A DNA stretch of 64,000 nt, taken from the NCBI GenBank assembly GCA_947488615.1, contig CANKZU010000010.1:1-64000 (forward strand). The letters run 5' to 3'. The notes below the pieces were generated by a model that saw only the letters and a program-made list of their open reading frames with translations, was not told the origin of the DNA and made no database searches. Of this stretch, positions 9,750 through 19,903 are shown in pieces; position 1 is the stretch's first letter; each line of letters opens with the position of its first letter. The translations under genes were made by a program, and so were the position numbers. The DNA is from an uncultured Aurantimonas sp. (GTDB lineage Bacteria; Pseudomonadota; Alphaproteobacteria; Rhizobiales; Rhizobiaceae).

Positions 9750-9775
9750 ATGTTCCGGCGCTGTTCTGGAACGAC

Positions 9776-11407
9776 ATGACCACATCATCATCCTATGCCG
9801 ATCTTTATGCCGGCTTCCGCTGGAATCTGCCGGACCGCTTCAACATCGCCGCAGCCTGCGCCGATGTCTGGGCGGCGCGCGAGCCCGACCGGATCTGCCT
9901 GATCGAGGACCGGGGCGGTGATGCAGCGCGAACGCTGACCTACGCCGACCTCTCGCGCCGCTCTGCTCGGCTGGCGGCCAGCTTCGCGGCGCGCGGCGTC
10001 AGGCGCGGCGACCGGGTCGCGATCGTGCTGCCGCAGAGCTTCGAGGCGGCGATCGCGCATCTGGCGGTCTATCGCCTCGGCGCCATCGCCGTGCCGCTGG
10101 CGCTGCGTTTCGGGCCCGAGGCGCTCGGCTTTCGTCTGAAGGCGTCGGGGGCGCGCATGGTGGTGATCGACGCCGCCGGGCTTGCCACGCTCGCCGCTGT
10201 CGACGAGCCGCTGCCGGACCTCGCCGAGATCGTCGCTATCGAGGCCGAAACGCCCGGCATTCTCGACTTCGCAGCGCTTGAAGCGCAAGCGGGTCCGGAC
10301 GCCGGAACCGCCGACACGACGCCCGACGATCCGGCGATGATCATCTTCACTTCCGGCACCACCGGGCCACCGAAGGGCGCGCTGCACGGCCATCGCGTGC
10401 TGCTCGGCCATCTGCCGGGCATGCGCTTCCACCATGAAGGCTTCCCCCAACCCAGCGACCGTCTGTGGACGCCGTCGGACTGGGCCTGGGCCGGCGGCCT
10501 GCTCAACGCGCTCCTGCCCTCGCTGCTCCTCGGCGTGCCGGTCGTCTTCACCAAGGCGCGGTTCGAGGCCGGAGAGGCCTTCGCGCTGATGGCGCGGCAA
10601 AAGGTTCGCAACGCCTTCCTGCCGGCGACGGCGCTGCGCATGATGAAGGGCGCCGCCAGCCCCGACGCGGTCGCCGGGCTCAACCTTCGCACGATCGGTT
10701 CGGCCGGCGAGACGCTGCCGCGCGACACATTCCTGTGGGCGCGGGAGACGCTTGGGCTGACCGTGAACGAGTTCTACGGCCAGACCGAATGCAACATGGT
10801 GCTCGGATCGTCGGCGGCTTATGGCGTGTCGCGTGCCGGGGCGATCGGCAAGGTCGTACCCGGTCACCGCGTCGCCGTCCTCGATTCCGACGGTCGCGAG
10901 ATGGCGCGCGGCGAGACCGGGACGATCGCGGTCAAGGCGCCCGATCCGGTGATGTTTCTCGGCTACTGGCAGGACCCGGCCGCGACGGCGGCAAAGTTTT
11001 CCGGCGACTGGCTGACCACCGGCGACCAGGGCGTCATGGACGAAGAGGATTATGTCACCTTTTTCGGGCGCGACGACGACGTCATCACTTCCGCCGGATA
11101 CCGAATCGGGCCGGGCGAGATCGAGGATTGCCTGCTCGCCCATCCCGGCGTCGCCCTCGCCGCCGTCGTCGGCAAGCCGGACCCGATGCGCACCGAAATC
11201 GTCAAGGCCTATGTGGTGCCAGCCGACGGATTTGCGCCGGATGCCACACTCGCGGCGTCGATCCAGCAATTCGTGCGCGAGCGGCTGTCGGCCCATGAAT
11301 ATCCGCGCGAGGTCGCCTTCGTCGACGAGATGCCGCTGACGACGAGCGGCAAGATCGTGCGCCGGGTGTTTCGGGAGCAAGCGAGGCAAGAGATCGCGGC
11401 GGTTTAG
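9776..11407 (+). CDS. AMP-binding acyl-CoA synthetase
   Basis: IIFTSGTTGPPKGALHGH and EFYGQTECNMV adenylate-forming enzyme motifs. Confidence 0.9.
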   Translation: MTTSSSYADLYAGFRWNLPDRFNIAAACADVWAAREPDRICLIEDRGGDAARTLTYADLSRRSARLAASFAARGVRRGDRVAIVLPQSFEAAIAHLAVYRLGAIAVPLALRFGPEALGFRLKASGARMVVIDAAGLATLAAVDEPLPDLAEIVAIEAETPGILDFAALEAQAGPDAGTADTTPDDPAMIIFTSGTTGPPKGALHGHRVLLGHLPGMRFHHEGFPQPSDRLWTPSDWAWAGGLLNALLPSLLLGVPVVFTKARFEAGEAFALMARQKVRNAFLPATALRMMKGAASPDAVAGLNLRTIGSAGETLPRDTFLWARETLGLTVNEFYGQTECNMVLGSSAAYGVSRAGAIGKVVPGHRVAVLDSDGREMARGETGTIAVKAPDPVMFLGYWQDPAATAAKFSGDWLTTGDQGVMDEEDYVTFFGRDDDVITSAGYRIGPGEIEDCLLAHPGVALAAVVGKPDPMRTEIVKAYVVPADGFAPDATLAASIQQFVRERLSAHEYPREVAFVDEMPLTTSGKIVRRVFREQARQEIAAV

Positions 11408-11595
11408 GAACGTGCCGTCGTAGCCTTGAAAACCGGCAATGAAAGATGCCCCGTTCGTTACCCGGCCACAGAAAGAATAGAGGAAATTGGCGCTCCTCTC
11501 TCGCCGGGCTCTCAAAAATTTGATCGATATGGAACGACTTGGAGGCCGTTTCGTTCGGCAACCGGATACGTCGATCACTTTTAGGAGAGCAGTTC

Positions 11596-11922
11596 ATGAA
11601 ACGGTTGATCATTGTCGCATTTGCGGCCCTTGCCCTCGGGGCCTGCAGCAGCTCCGGCTCGGACGGCAGCGGCGGAACGGGCGGAGGCGGTGGCGGCTTG
11701 GTCAGCGTCAACATTTCCGACGTGCGCGCGGAAATCGCCAAGAACGTCAACGTCTCGCTCGAGGACGTGCCGATCACCATCCAGCTTCCCGTCGACGTCG
11801 CCGCGAATGTCTGCGGCACCAACGTCAATGTGTTGACCCTCCAGATCAACGCCAACGAAAACACCTGCCGCGCGACGACGACATCGGCCGCGCTCGAGCA
11901 GGCGGTGCGCAATCAGATCTAG
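11596..11922 (+). CDS. small lipoprotein with chaplin-like C-terminal core (copy 1)
   Basis: Lipobox LGAC, Gly/Ser linker, PVDVAANVCGTNVNVLTLQINANENTC; RBS aggagag. Confidence 0.85.
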   Translation: MKRLIIVAFAALALGACSSSGSDGSGGTGGGGGGLVSVNISDVRAEIAKNVNVSLEDVPITIQLPVDVAANVCGTNVNVLTLQINANENTCRATTTSAALEQAVRNQI

Positions 11923-12010
11923 GAAGCATTTCCGCGAGCGAACAGGCCGTCCCGCAACGCGGGGCGGCGCCACACCCGCCCGAGGCAGGGCCAGCATTCT
12001 GGAGAATAAA

Positions 12011-12340
12011 ATGCTACGACTTCTACTGGCGCCCGCCGCGGCGTTACTTCTGGCGGGTTGCCAGTCCAGCGGCTCGGATAGTGGCGGGTCGGGCGGCGGC
12101 GGCCTGAGCGGCCTCGTCAACGTCAATCTGGAAGACATTCGCGCCGAGATCGCCAAGAACGTCAATCTCGACCTCGACAGCGTTCCGATCACGATCCAGA
12201 TCCCGATCACGATCGCCGCCAATGTTTGCGGGACCAACGTCAACATCCTGACGGTGCAGATGAACGCCGGCGACAACAACTGCACGGCGAGGGCCTCGAC
12301 CGCCGAACTCGAGCAGGAAGTGATCAATCAGGGCGTCTGA
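12011..12340 (+). CDS. small lipoprotein with chaplin-like C-terminal core (copy 2)
   Basis: Lipobox LAGC, Gly/Ser linker, PITIAANVCGTNVNILTVQMNAGDNNC; RBS ggaga; clear paralog of 11596..11922. Confidence 0.85.
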   Translation: MLRLLLAPAAALLLAGCQSSGSDSGGSGGGGLSGLVNVNLEDIRAEIAKNVNLDLDSVPITIQIPITIAANVCGTNVNILTVQMNAGDNNCTARASTAELEQEVINQGV

Positions 12341-12431
12341 TACACCGACGCCTTCAACGGCGTCCCGCTTTCTCGGGTCGCCCATCGTCGCATGAAACGT
12401 CGCTCCGGGATGGCACAGCCGTCTCGGAGCG

Positions 12432-13715
12432 CTATCCCAGCGACAGCATGGCCCGCAGCCGCTCACGCATCAGGCGGGCGAAATTGCGCGAGCGGTGCAT
12501 CGACGAGAGCCCTTTCGCCGCCGCTTCGACACGCCGCGCGCCATTCGGATTCAAACCGAGAACGATGGTTGCGATCTCAATCCGATCGGACCAGAACCGG
12601 TTCATCACGAAATGGTCCGGCATGGCACAGGAATCGGCGCGCTTGACGGCCGGATCCGCCAGCAAGGCAAGGGTCGCTTCGGCGACGACCTGCTGCCCCG
12701 GCGAGGCGGCCGCGAAGGCTTCGTCATACGCGCTCTTCCAGGCGTAGGCCTCGCCGCGATCGACAAAGGCGACAAGACTGGCCACGGTCCGCGCGCCCAC
12801 CTTGAGCGTGAAGACGCGCACCCGCCCATCGGCGGCCAGAGCATTGACCGCTTCGCGGGCGAAAGCCGCGCGATAGCGGTCGGTAATCAGGGCGCTGCGC
12901 TGCCGGCCCTTCCAGCCGCTGGCCTCCAGAGCGAAAAAATCCTCCAGCGCCAATCGGACATCCTCCCTGGCGCGGGCGACGTCGAAGCTGACCGGACCGG
13001 TGGCTTCCAGAAGACGGCGCTGGCGGGCGCGTTCGCGCCGACGCCGGCCCGAAAGGGCCGACAGAGTGTGAGGGCCGCCGTCCGCGTCCTTGAGCAGCGC
13101 CGCGCGCGTCATGCGGTTGACGCAGGTGGCCGGCAAGCCGCGTTCCTTCGCCACCGCCAGAAGAGTCGTCGCCATCGCGCCATCGATGCGGACATCTGGC
13201 AAGACGAGGACGTCGGGCAGGGCGAATTCAGGCCGCGCGATCGTTTCGAGGAAGCTTGCCAGCGTGTCCGTCGGATCGTCGCCATCGACAGGAATCGTGC
13301 CCAGCGGACCGAACGGATGCGTCCAGGCGCGGATCGTCGCGGGTCCGCCGACGGCCGCGGACCGTTCCAGCGAAAACGGCATCAGGAGGCGCAACCGGCT
13401 GCGCGACCCGGCCTCGTCGCGGACCACCATGAGCCGGACCTTGCGTTCGTCGAGCCGCGGCATGGCGGGCACGAGGAACTGCGGATCAAAGAAGACGTTC
13501 GGCTCGATCGCCCGGCGGGACAGATGCGACAGCTCCTCGACCAGACCGAACGCGGCCATCGGGGCATAGATCGAGAAATGGCGGACAGTATCGCCGCGCG
13601 AAACGGCGATGTCGCGCTCCGGATCGTGGACAAGCTCCGCTCCGCCAGCCAGCGCGATCTCGGGAGCGGCCAGAGGCGGGACGAACAACTCGTCGACAAG
13701 AGGCTTGGCTGCCAT
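12432..13715 (-). CDS. GNAT/FemAB-like (BioF2-type) acetyltransferase
   Basis: C-terminal SFDVARAREDVRLALEDFFALEASGWKGRQRSAL...KSAYDEAFAAASPGQQV as in Acetyltransf_6-type proteins. Confidence 0.75.
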   Translation of the reverse strand: MAAKPLVDELFVPPLAAPEIALAGGAELVHDPERDIAVSRGDTVRHFSIYAPMAAFGLVEELSHLSRRAIEPNVFFDPQFLVPAMPRLDERKVRLMVVRDEAGSRSRLRLLMPFSLERSAAVGGPATIRAWTHPFGPLGTIPVDGDDPTDTLASFLETIARPEFALPDVLVLPDVRIDGAMATTLLAVAKERGLPATCVNRMTRAALLKDADGGPHTLSALSGRRRRERARQRRLLEATGPVSFDVARAREDVRLALEDFFALEASGWKGRQRSALITDRYRAAFAREAVNALAADGRVRVFTLKVGARTVASLVAFVDRGEAYAWKSAYDEAFAAASPGQQVVAEATLALLADPAVKRADSCAMPDHFVMNRFWSDRIEIATIVLGLNPNGARRVEAAAKGLSSMHRSRNFARLMRERLRAMLSLG

Positions 13716-13838
13716 GACTCGATGATCCAAATGCAATCATTCGACGTAATTCGCGCATCTCACGCACGAAGCCGATCGGTTCTCCCGCAAAGATTAGGCC
13801 CATAGCCTTAAGATTCAGTCGCCGATAAGGGTCGGAAT

Positions 13839-14390
13839 TTACCCGGCGAACCCGCCCTCCACGAGAAATTGCCGCTCCGCCTCGCTCGACCGCCGACCAA
13901 GGATGGCGTTCCGATGGGGGAAACGCTGGAACCGCGCGATGATGTCGCGATGCTCTTTCGCGAAAGCAACATTGCTCTCGTCGCCGATCTCGCCCATCCA
14001 CGCGACGCACGCGTCCTGATCCGCCAGGCTCTCCGCATGCATCATCGGCATGGCGAGAAACTGGTTCACGTCCTCCGCGACCGTTCGATGGTCGCCGCGG
14101 GCGAGCGCCTCCCGTGCGATTTCCAGCGCCCGCTCGTCCGTCGCGAAGGCTTTGGGCGTGTTTCGGAACATGTTGCGAGGGAATTGATCGAGCAGAATCA
14201 CCAGCGCCAGCGCTCCCGTCGGGTCCCTCCGCCACGCATCAAGTTCGCCGCGAACCGCCTGCTCGTAGATGTCGCCGAAGCGCCGCAGGATGGCCTCGTC
14301 GAATTCGGCGTCCTTGCCGAACCATCGCTCCGAACCGGCCTCGCGCCAGAAATCGACGATGGTCTGGGGATCGATCGAAACGGTGCTCAT
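13839..14390 (-). CDS. DUF924 family protein
   Basis: IVDFWREAGSERWFGKDAEFDEAI...LVILLDQFPRNMFRNTPKAFATD. Confidence 0.9.
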   Translation of the reverse strand: MSTVSIDPQTIVDFWREAGSERWFGKDAEFDEAILRRFGDIYEQAVRGELDAWRRDPTGALALVILLDQFPRNMFRNTPKAFATDERALEIAREALARGDHRTVAEDVNQFLAMPMMHAESLADQDACVAWMGEIGDESNVAFAKEHRDIIARFQRFPHRNAILGRRSSEAERQFLVEGGFAG

Positions 14391-14445
14391 GCACGACTCC
14401 ATTGGGCAGGCAAGGCGGCGGGAGTGCCGACGGAACGCGGTCCGG

Positions 14446-15636
14446 TCAGCCGAAGCGATGTCCCGGCACCGCCAGCGGGTTGGCTTCGAGGGCGGTCCGG
14501 TCGGGCGCGTCGGTCCGAACCCCGCCGGTGAAGGCGGCGAAGAGATCGCGGACATAGGTCTCGGGAAGCGCTTCGCCGATCAGGACGATCCGCGTTTCCC
14601 GGTTCGCGCCGGCCGGCCAGGCGGGAAGCTGTGCGGGCGGATGCAGATAGCCCTGGACGCCGTGCAGCACGACCGGCCGCTCAGGGTATTCGCTGGTATG
14701 AACGAGCGCCTTCATGCGCAGGATGCGCTGGCCCTGGGTCGAGCGCAGAAGATCGAGAAACCCGTCGATGGAGTCCCAGAGCACCGGTTCGCGGCACACC
14801 AGCGAGAACGAGCGTACCGCGCCGTGGTGCGCGTGCGCGTGATCGTGGTGCGCGTGCGCGTGATGATGTGGCAGCGCGCCATCATCGGCGCCGTGAGCAT
14901 GGTCGCGGGCCGCCGCAGGGTGAGATTCGACGCCGGATTCCAGGCCCAGCCATCGGTGCGGGTCGGCGGTGCCGGAATCCGGATCGTAGACGCCGCAATT
15001 GAGCAGACGCGGTGCCAGCGGGCGCCCGTCGCCCGCGTCGATGACCGGCGCACGCGAATTCAGCGCGGCGATGGCCGCGTCCGGAGACACGGCCCCGGTC
15101 TCCACCGCGAGATCGGACTTGGTGAGGACGATCCGGTCGGCCACCGCCACTTGCCGTTGCGCCTCTTCCCGCTCGGCGAGGTTCCGGGCGCCGGCCAGCC
15201 GGTCGACCACCGCGACGACCCCGTCCAGCGCGTAGGTTTCCAACAGCCCCGGATGGGTCATCAACGAGGCCAGGATGGGAACCGGGTCGGCAAGACCGGT
15301 GGTTTCGATGATCACCCGCTCCAGCGCCGAATTGCCGCTGGAGCGCGGGCGCGTCGCCAGCGTGATGAGGGTTTCGACGAGTTCGCCACGCACGCTGCAG
15401 CACAGGCAGCCGTCCGACAATTCGATGACCCCGTCGCTCGACGCCGTCTCGACGAGGAGCTGGTCGATCCCGGCCTCGCCGAACTCGTTGACGACCACCG
15501 CTGTGTTGGTCACGGCCGACTCGCGCAGCAGACGGTTGAGCAGCGTCGTCTTGCCGGACCCCAGAAACCCGGTGAGGATGGTCAGCCGGATCGGCCGTCG
15601 CACCTGGCCGCTCGGGAACTCAGCTGCGGATGCCAT
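14446..15636 (-). CDS. CobW/COG0523 family GTP-binding metallochaperone with His-rich loop
   Basis: [15 protein letters not shown] Walker [12 protein letters not shown] metal motif, [16 protein letters not shown] stretch. Confidence 0.92.
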   Translation of the reverse strand: MASAAEFPSGQVRRPIRLTILTGFLGSGKTTLLNRLLRESAVTNTAVVVNEFGEAGIDQLLVETASSDGVIELSDGCLCCSVRGELVETLITLATRPRSSGNSALERVIIETTGLADPVPILASLMTHPGLLETYALDGVVAVVDRLAGARNLAEREEAQRQVAVADRIVLTKSDLAVETGAVSPDAAIAALNSRAPVIDAGDGRPLAPRLLNCGVYDPDSGTADPHRWLGLESGVESHPAAARDHAHGADDGALPHHHAHAHHDHAHAHHGAVRSFSLVCREPVLWDSIDGFLDLLRSTQGQRILRMKALVHTSEYPERPVVLHGVQGYLHPPAQLPAWPAGANRETRIVLIGEALPETYVRDLFAAFTGGVRTDAPDRTALEANPLAVPGHRFG

Positions 15637-17135
15637 CAGTTCGCGGCCGGCGGTGGCGGCGCCGGAAACGGGACAGGGCTTCCCGGCTGAAGGGCGAGAG
15701 CCGCATCGCCGCCCTCGCGGTATATGTCGAGCCGCGACGTCTTCCCACGCAGGCCACCCGTCGCGGCCTCGGACGAACGCAGGTCGGATGCCGCAGGATC
15801 ATCGAAGCGGGCATTCCCAACCATTGTCGCTGGCTCGGCAACGGCTTTCTGCGCCGCATCGCCTTCCCCGCCATTCTCCTCGCCATCAATCAGGTCATCC
15901 GTTGCGCCGGCTTCGTTGGTGACCGCTGGCGGTATGAGGTCGTCCACCGTCAGTGGCGGCGTCATCGCCATGTCCTGCGGCCGGGCGGGCCGGGGCGTCG
16001 GCAGCGGGATGCCATAGGCCGATATCAAGGAGATTCCGGGTTCGGCGATCTCATTGCCGGCCGCGCCGCCCAGACTGACCGGAAGGACGACAGGCGAACG
16101 ATTCATGTCGTGAAGATAGGGCGAGCCGTAGGTCTCCTCGCGCTCCTTTTCCTCGACGCGCTCATTGGCGCGGGCCGAGCGGCCCTTGGACGAACAGATG
16201 TAGCCGCTGACGTCGAGCGGTTCGCCGGCGGCGGTCGGCAGTTCGTCGACCGTGGTGTCGATCTTCGCGGGATCGGCCTTGAAACCAGCCTCCAGGATCT
16301 CGGCAGCGTTGCGTTCACGCTCGATCGTGCCGTTGGCGCCAATGACGACGGCGACGAGCGTGCGCCCCTCCCGCGTTGCCGACGACACCAGATTGAACCC
16401 GGAGGCACAAATATAGCCGGTCTTCATGCCGTCGGCCCCGTCGAAGCGGCCGAGCAGCTTGTTGCCGTTCTTCATGACCCTCTTGCCGCTAGAGATCGCC
16501 TCCGTGTTGAAAAAGTCCGAGAACGCCGGAAACTCCCGGCGAATGGCGACACCGAGAATGGCCAGATCCTTGGCACTGGTGTACTGGCCGTCGCCGGGCA
16601 GGCCGTTGGGATTGATGAACCGCGTGTCCAGCATCCCGAGCCGCTTCGCCGTGTCGTTCATCATAGTGACGAACGTCTCCATCGAACCGTCGCCGATCGT
16701 CTGGCCGATGGCAAAGGCGACGTCGTTCGCCGACTTGACCAGCATCATGCGCAAGGCGTTGTCGAGCCGGATGACCGAGCCGGGCTGATACCCCATCTTG
16801 CTGGGCGGCTCGGCCGCCGCGCGGCGGGTCATGACCACCGGCGTATCAAGCGCCGCGCGTTCCTCACGCAGCGCTTTCAGCGCGAGGTAGGCGGTCATCA
16901 GCTTGGTCGTCGAAGCCGGGTAACGGCGCTCCGTCGCCCGATCCTGAGACAGCACTTTACCGGTCTCGACATCGACGACGATCGATGCCATCGGCTGCGC
17001 GGTGTCTTCGGCGGCGATCGCGCGCGAATCGCGTCCCGCGATCGGCATCGCGCCGAGCAACGCCACAGCGAGGCAGGCCGCGGTAAACAATTGAAAATGA
17101 CGGGAGGCGAGCGTCTTCACGCTGGATTCCTTCAT
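15636..17135 (-). CDS. D-alanyl-D-alanine carboxypeptidase (S11)
   Basis: [18 protein letters not shown] SxxK motif, KSANDVA (SxN), [12 protein letters not shown] (KTG). Confidence 0.9.
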   Translation of the reverse strand: MKESSVKTLASRHFQLFTAACLAVALLGAMPIAGRDSRAIAAEDTAQPMASIVVDVETGKVLSQDRATERRYPASTTKLMTAYLALKALREERAALDTPVVMTRRAAAEPPSKMGYQPGSVIRLDNALRMMLVKSANDVAFAIGQTIGDGSMETFVTMMNDTAKRLGMLDTRFINPNGLPGDGQYTSAKDLAILGVAIRREFPAFSDFFNTEAISSGKRVMKNGNKLLGRFDGADGMKTGYICASGFNLVSSATREGRTLVAVVIGANGTIERERNAAEILEAGFKADPAKIDTTVDELPTAAGEPLDVSGYICSSKGRSARANERVEEKEREETYGSPYLHDMNRSPVVLPVSLGGAAGNEIAEPGISLISAYGIPLPTPRPARPQDMAMTPPLTVDDLIPPAVTNEAGATDDLIDGEENGGEGDAAQKAVAEPATMVGNARFDDPAASDLRSSEAATGGLRGKTSRLDIYREGGDAALALQPGSPVPFPAPPPPAAN

Positions 17136-17284
17136 TGATTGCGGTCAGTCTGCGCGCTTTGCTGAACCTGAACGATTCAACGGGGCGCTTAGCTCCAAGC
17201 TGTGACGCAAGCATGGCGTGTTACAGCTGCCGCCGATGAATGTGCCAGGGTTCTAGCCTGCATCAGGAAAACCGGAAAGCATCG

Positions 17285-18454
17285 ATGCCTGTCAATAATC
17301 GAATTGCCGAAACGCAGACCGAGATCGCGGGATGGCGCCAGCATCTCCATGCCCGCCCGGAGATCCTCTACGACGTGTTCGAGACGGCGGATTTCGTCGC
17401 CGGCAAGCTGCGGGCATTCGGCTGCGACGAGGTCGTCACCGGGATCGGCAAGACCGGCATCGTCGCACTGGTCCATGGCCGCGGCGGCGCCGGTGGCCCG
17501 ATGATCGGGCTGAGGGCCGATATGGACGCGCTGCCGATCGTGGAGGAAACCGGCCTCGCATACGCATCCCGGACGCCGGGGGCCATGCACGCCTGCGGTC
17601 ATGACGGCCACATGGCGATGCTTCTGGGCGCCACCCGCAGCCTTTGCGAGACGCGCGCCTTCGGCGGCACGGTAGCGGTGATCTTCCAACCCGCCGAGGA
17701 AGGCGGGGCCGGCGGCAAGGCGATGCTCGACGATGGCCTCTTCCGGCGTTTTCCGATCGCCAAGATCTACGGCATGCACAACCTGCCGGGCATGCCGGTT
17801 GGCCAGTTCGGCATGCGCCATGGCGCGACCATGGCATCGACCGACGAATTCGCCATCACGATCGAGGGGCGCGGCGGGCACGCCGCCCTGCCCCATCGCA
17901 CGATCGACCCGATTCTCATCGGCGCGGCACTTGTGCAGGGGCTTCAGGCGATCGCCGCCCGCAACGCCGACCCTTTGCAATCGATGGTCGTTTCGGTGAC
18001 GCAGTTTCACGCCGGCTTCGCCCACAACATCATACCGGACACGGCGGTCGTCTCCGGCACGGTACGGGCGCTCGACAAGGATCTGCGAGATTTCGCCGAG
18101 CGGCGCATCCACGAGATCGCGCGCGGCATTTGCGCCGCGCACGGCGCCACGGCCGCAATTGCCTACGATCGCAATTACCCGATCACGGTGAATGATCCGG
18201 CGGAGGCGGATTTCTGCGCCGAAATCGCCGGGGAGATCGTCGGCGCGGACAATGTCGACGCCAATGCGGAGCCGATGATGGCCGGCGAGGACTTTTCCTA
18301 CATGCTGGAGGAAAAGCCGGGGGCTTATGTGTTCATCGGCAACGGCAACAGCGCCAGCCTCCACAATCCCGCCTACGATTTCGCCGACGAGGCGATCGCA
18401 TTCGGCGCAAGCTACTGGCAGCGCCTGGCCGAACGGGCGCTCGATCGGCTGTGA
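17285..18454 (+). CDS. M20 family amidohydrolase (aminoacylase/hippurate hydrolase-like)
   Basis: HARPEILYDVFETADFVA...MHACGHDGHMAMLLGA...MMAGEDFSYML. Confidence 0.92.
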   Translation: MPVNNRIAETQTEIAGWRQHLHARPEILYDVFETADFVAGKLRAFGCDEVVTGIGKTGIVALVHGRGGAGGPMIGLRADMDALPIVEETGLAYASRTPGAMHACGHDGHMAMLLGATRSLCETRAFGGTVAVIFQPAEEGGAGGKAMLDDGLFRRFPIAKIYGMHNLPGMPVGQFGMRHGATMASTDEFAITIEGRGGHAALPHRTIDPILIGAALVQGLQAIAARNADPLQSMVVSVTQFHAGFAHNIIPDTAVVSGTVRALDKDLRDFAERRIHEIARGICAAHGATAAIAYDRNYPITVNDPAEADFCAEIAGEIVGADNVDANAEPMMAGEDFSYMLEEKPGAYVFIGNGNSASLHNPAYDFADEAIAFGASYWQRLAERALDRL

Positions 18455-18585
18455 GGCGGCCTCGCCGTCACGGCTAAGATGTTTGTCGGCACGGGCCCGG
18501 ACCGACCGTGCTAGCTATGGCACCGCTGGCTGCGAAGGCACAGCGCCGGCGTGGATGTTCGGATTTTTGCGGGGAGAAACGACCA

Positions 18586-19344
18586 TTGGCGAATGAGGCA
18601 CAAAAGGCATTGATCCGGCGCCTCGATCTGGTGGCCGCGCTGGACAATGACGATCGTGAGGCGCTGGCCCGGCTGCCGATCCTGGTAAGGGAAGTGGGAG
18701 CGGGGGTCGATATTGTCAGCGAAGGTCAGCACGTCACGCAATGCTGCATCCTGATCGACGGCTTCACCCATCGCTACCGCCACACCTTCGAGGGGAAGCG
18801 GCAGATCATTGCCTTTCACGTCCCTGGGGACATTCCCGACCTCCACAGCCTGCATATCAACATCATGGACCACAGCTTCGCGGCAACGACGCGATCGCTC
18901 ATCGGCTTCGTGCCGCATGAGGCTGTCTGGTCGCTGTGCGTGTCGCGTCCGAACGTCGCGGCCGCGCTATGGCTTGAGACGTTGATCGACGGAGCGATTT
19001 TCCGCGAATGGATCGTGGGACTGGGACGCCTGTCTGGCACAAGCCGTACGGCGCATCTTCTTTGCGAACTCGCGATGCGATTGCGCTCCGTGGGAATGGC
19101 GCCGGAAAATGTCTACCGGATTCCGCTGACCCAGCATGAACTGGCCGACGCGCTTGGCCTGACCGTAGTGACCGTGAACCGCGTGCTGCAGGAACTCAAA
19201 CTCAAAGGTCTGATCGAACGCGAACGCTCGCGCCTGGTGATCAAGAATTGGCCGGCCCTGGCACGGATCGGCGAGTTCGACCCCGATTATCTTCACTTTC
19301 GCACGGGTGTCGACATGATCGGCGGCAGTCCGCCCGCGACCTGA
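18586..19344 (+). CDS. Crp/Fnr family transcriptional regulator
   Basis: cNMP-binding domain plus LTQHELADALGLTVVTVNRVLQELK HTH; likely TTG start after ggggag RBS. Confidence 0.88.
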   Translation: MANEAQKALIRRLDLVAALDNDDREALARLPILVREVGAGVDIVSEGQHVTQCCILIDGFTHRYRHTFEGKRQIIAFHVPGDIPDLHSLHINIMDHSFAATTRSLIGFVPHEAVWSLCVSRPNVAAALWLETLIDGAIFREWIVGLGRLSGTSRTAHLLCELAMRLRSVGMAPENVYRIPLTQHELADALGLTVVTVNRVLQELKLKGLIERERSRLVIKNWPALARIGEFDPDYLHFRTGVDMIGGSPPAT

Positions 19345-19435
19345 GATACAACGGGATGCCATCGGTGGCTGACTGAAGTGGCCCCTCCCCGATACCGCAC
19401 GCTCGATCACGTCGCGGCCCCCGCCCAAAGAAACA

Positions 19436-19470
19436 GGCCGCCGGCCAAAGGGGCGGATTTGCCGGCGGCC
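19436..19470. terminator. strong GC hairpin GGCCGCCGGC...GCCGGCGGCC
   Basis: Perfect 10-bp arms; T-rich tract only on the minus-strand side. Confidence 0.45.
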
Positions 19471-19903
19471 CGTCGGCCCCACTCAAAAACCGAGCCGGCG
19501 GGGAGGAAACGAGAGCGGCGGTCGCTCGGGCGCCGCGAAACGATTCGCCTGATTCGCAGGCGGTCGCGATGCTGCGCCGCACGAAGAGCGCTTAAACGCC
19601 CAAAAATCTTGAATTTTTCGCCAGAACGGTGTAATGTGGAAAAACAGTCGGGCATTGTGGTCGCGAGGCCACGCCATCTCGCCCCGTGGGTCTTTCCGAA
19701 AGGTCGCTCCCTCATCCTCTGGAAAATCACGGCTGCGCAACACCGGATGGTTTGCGCGGCGCCCGTGAGGATGCGAACGGCCTGAACCCAACGACTGCGG
19801 TCCGATCGGTTTCCGAGGGACCCGTGCAATCGGCGACGCCAGCGTCGTCACCCGTGTCTAGCGGCTGTCGCGGCCAGGCACAACAGGGAGTTATAAAAAG
19901 CGT

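Noticed and set aside
9671-9775. In-frame N-terminal extension of the CoA-ligase ORF (MAELVDARDSKSRSARSAGSIPARGT...)
   Set aside because: This is the translation of tRNA-Leu; the true start is at or after 9776.
9788-11578. 596-aa minus-strand ORF opposite the acyl-CoA synthetase
   Set aside because: Shadow ORF; the plus strand carries clear adenylate-forming enzyme motifs.
14820-14870. Short tandem repeat considered as a CRISPR-like or regulatory array
   Set aside because: Only two 21-bp units with no spacers; fully explained as the coding repeat for the CobW His-rich loop.
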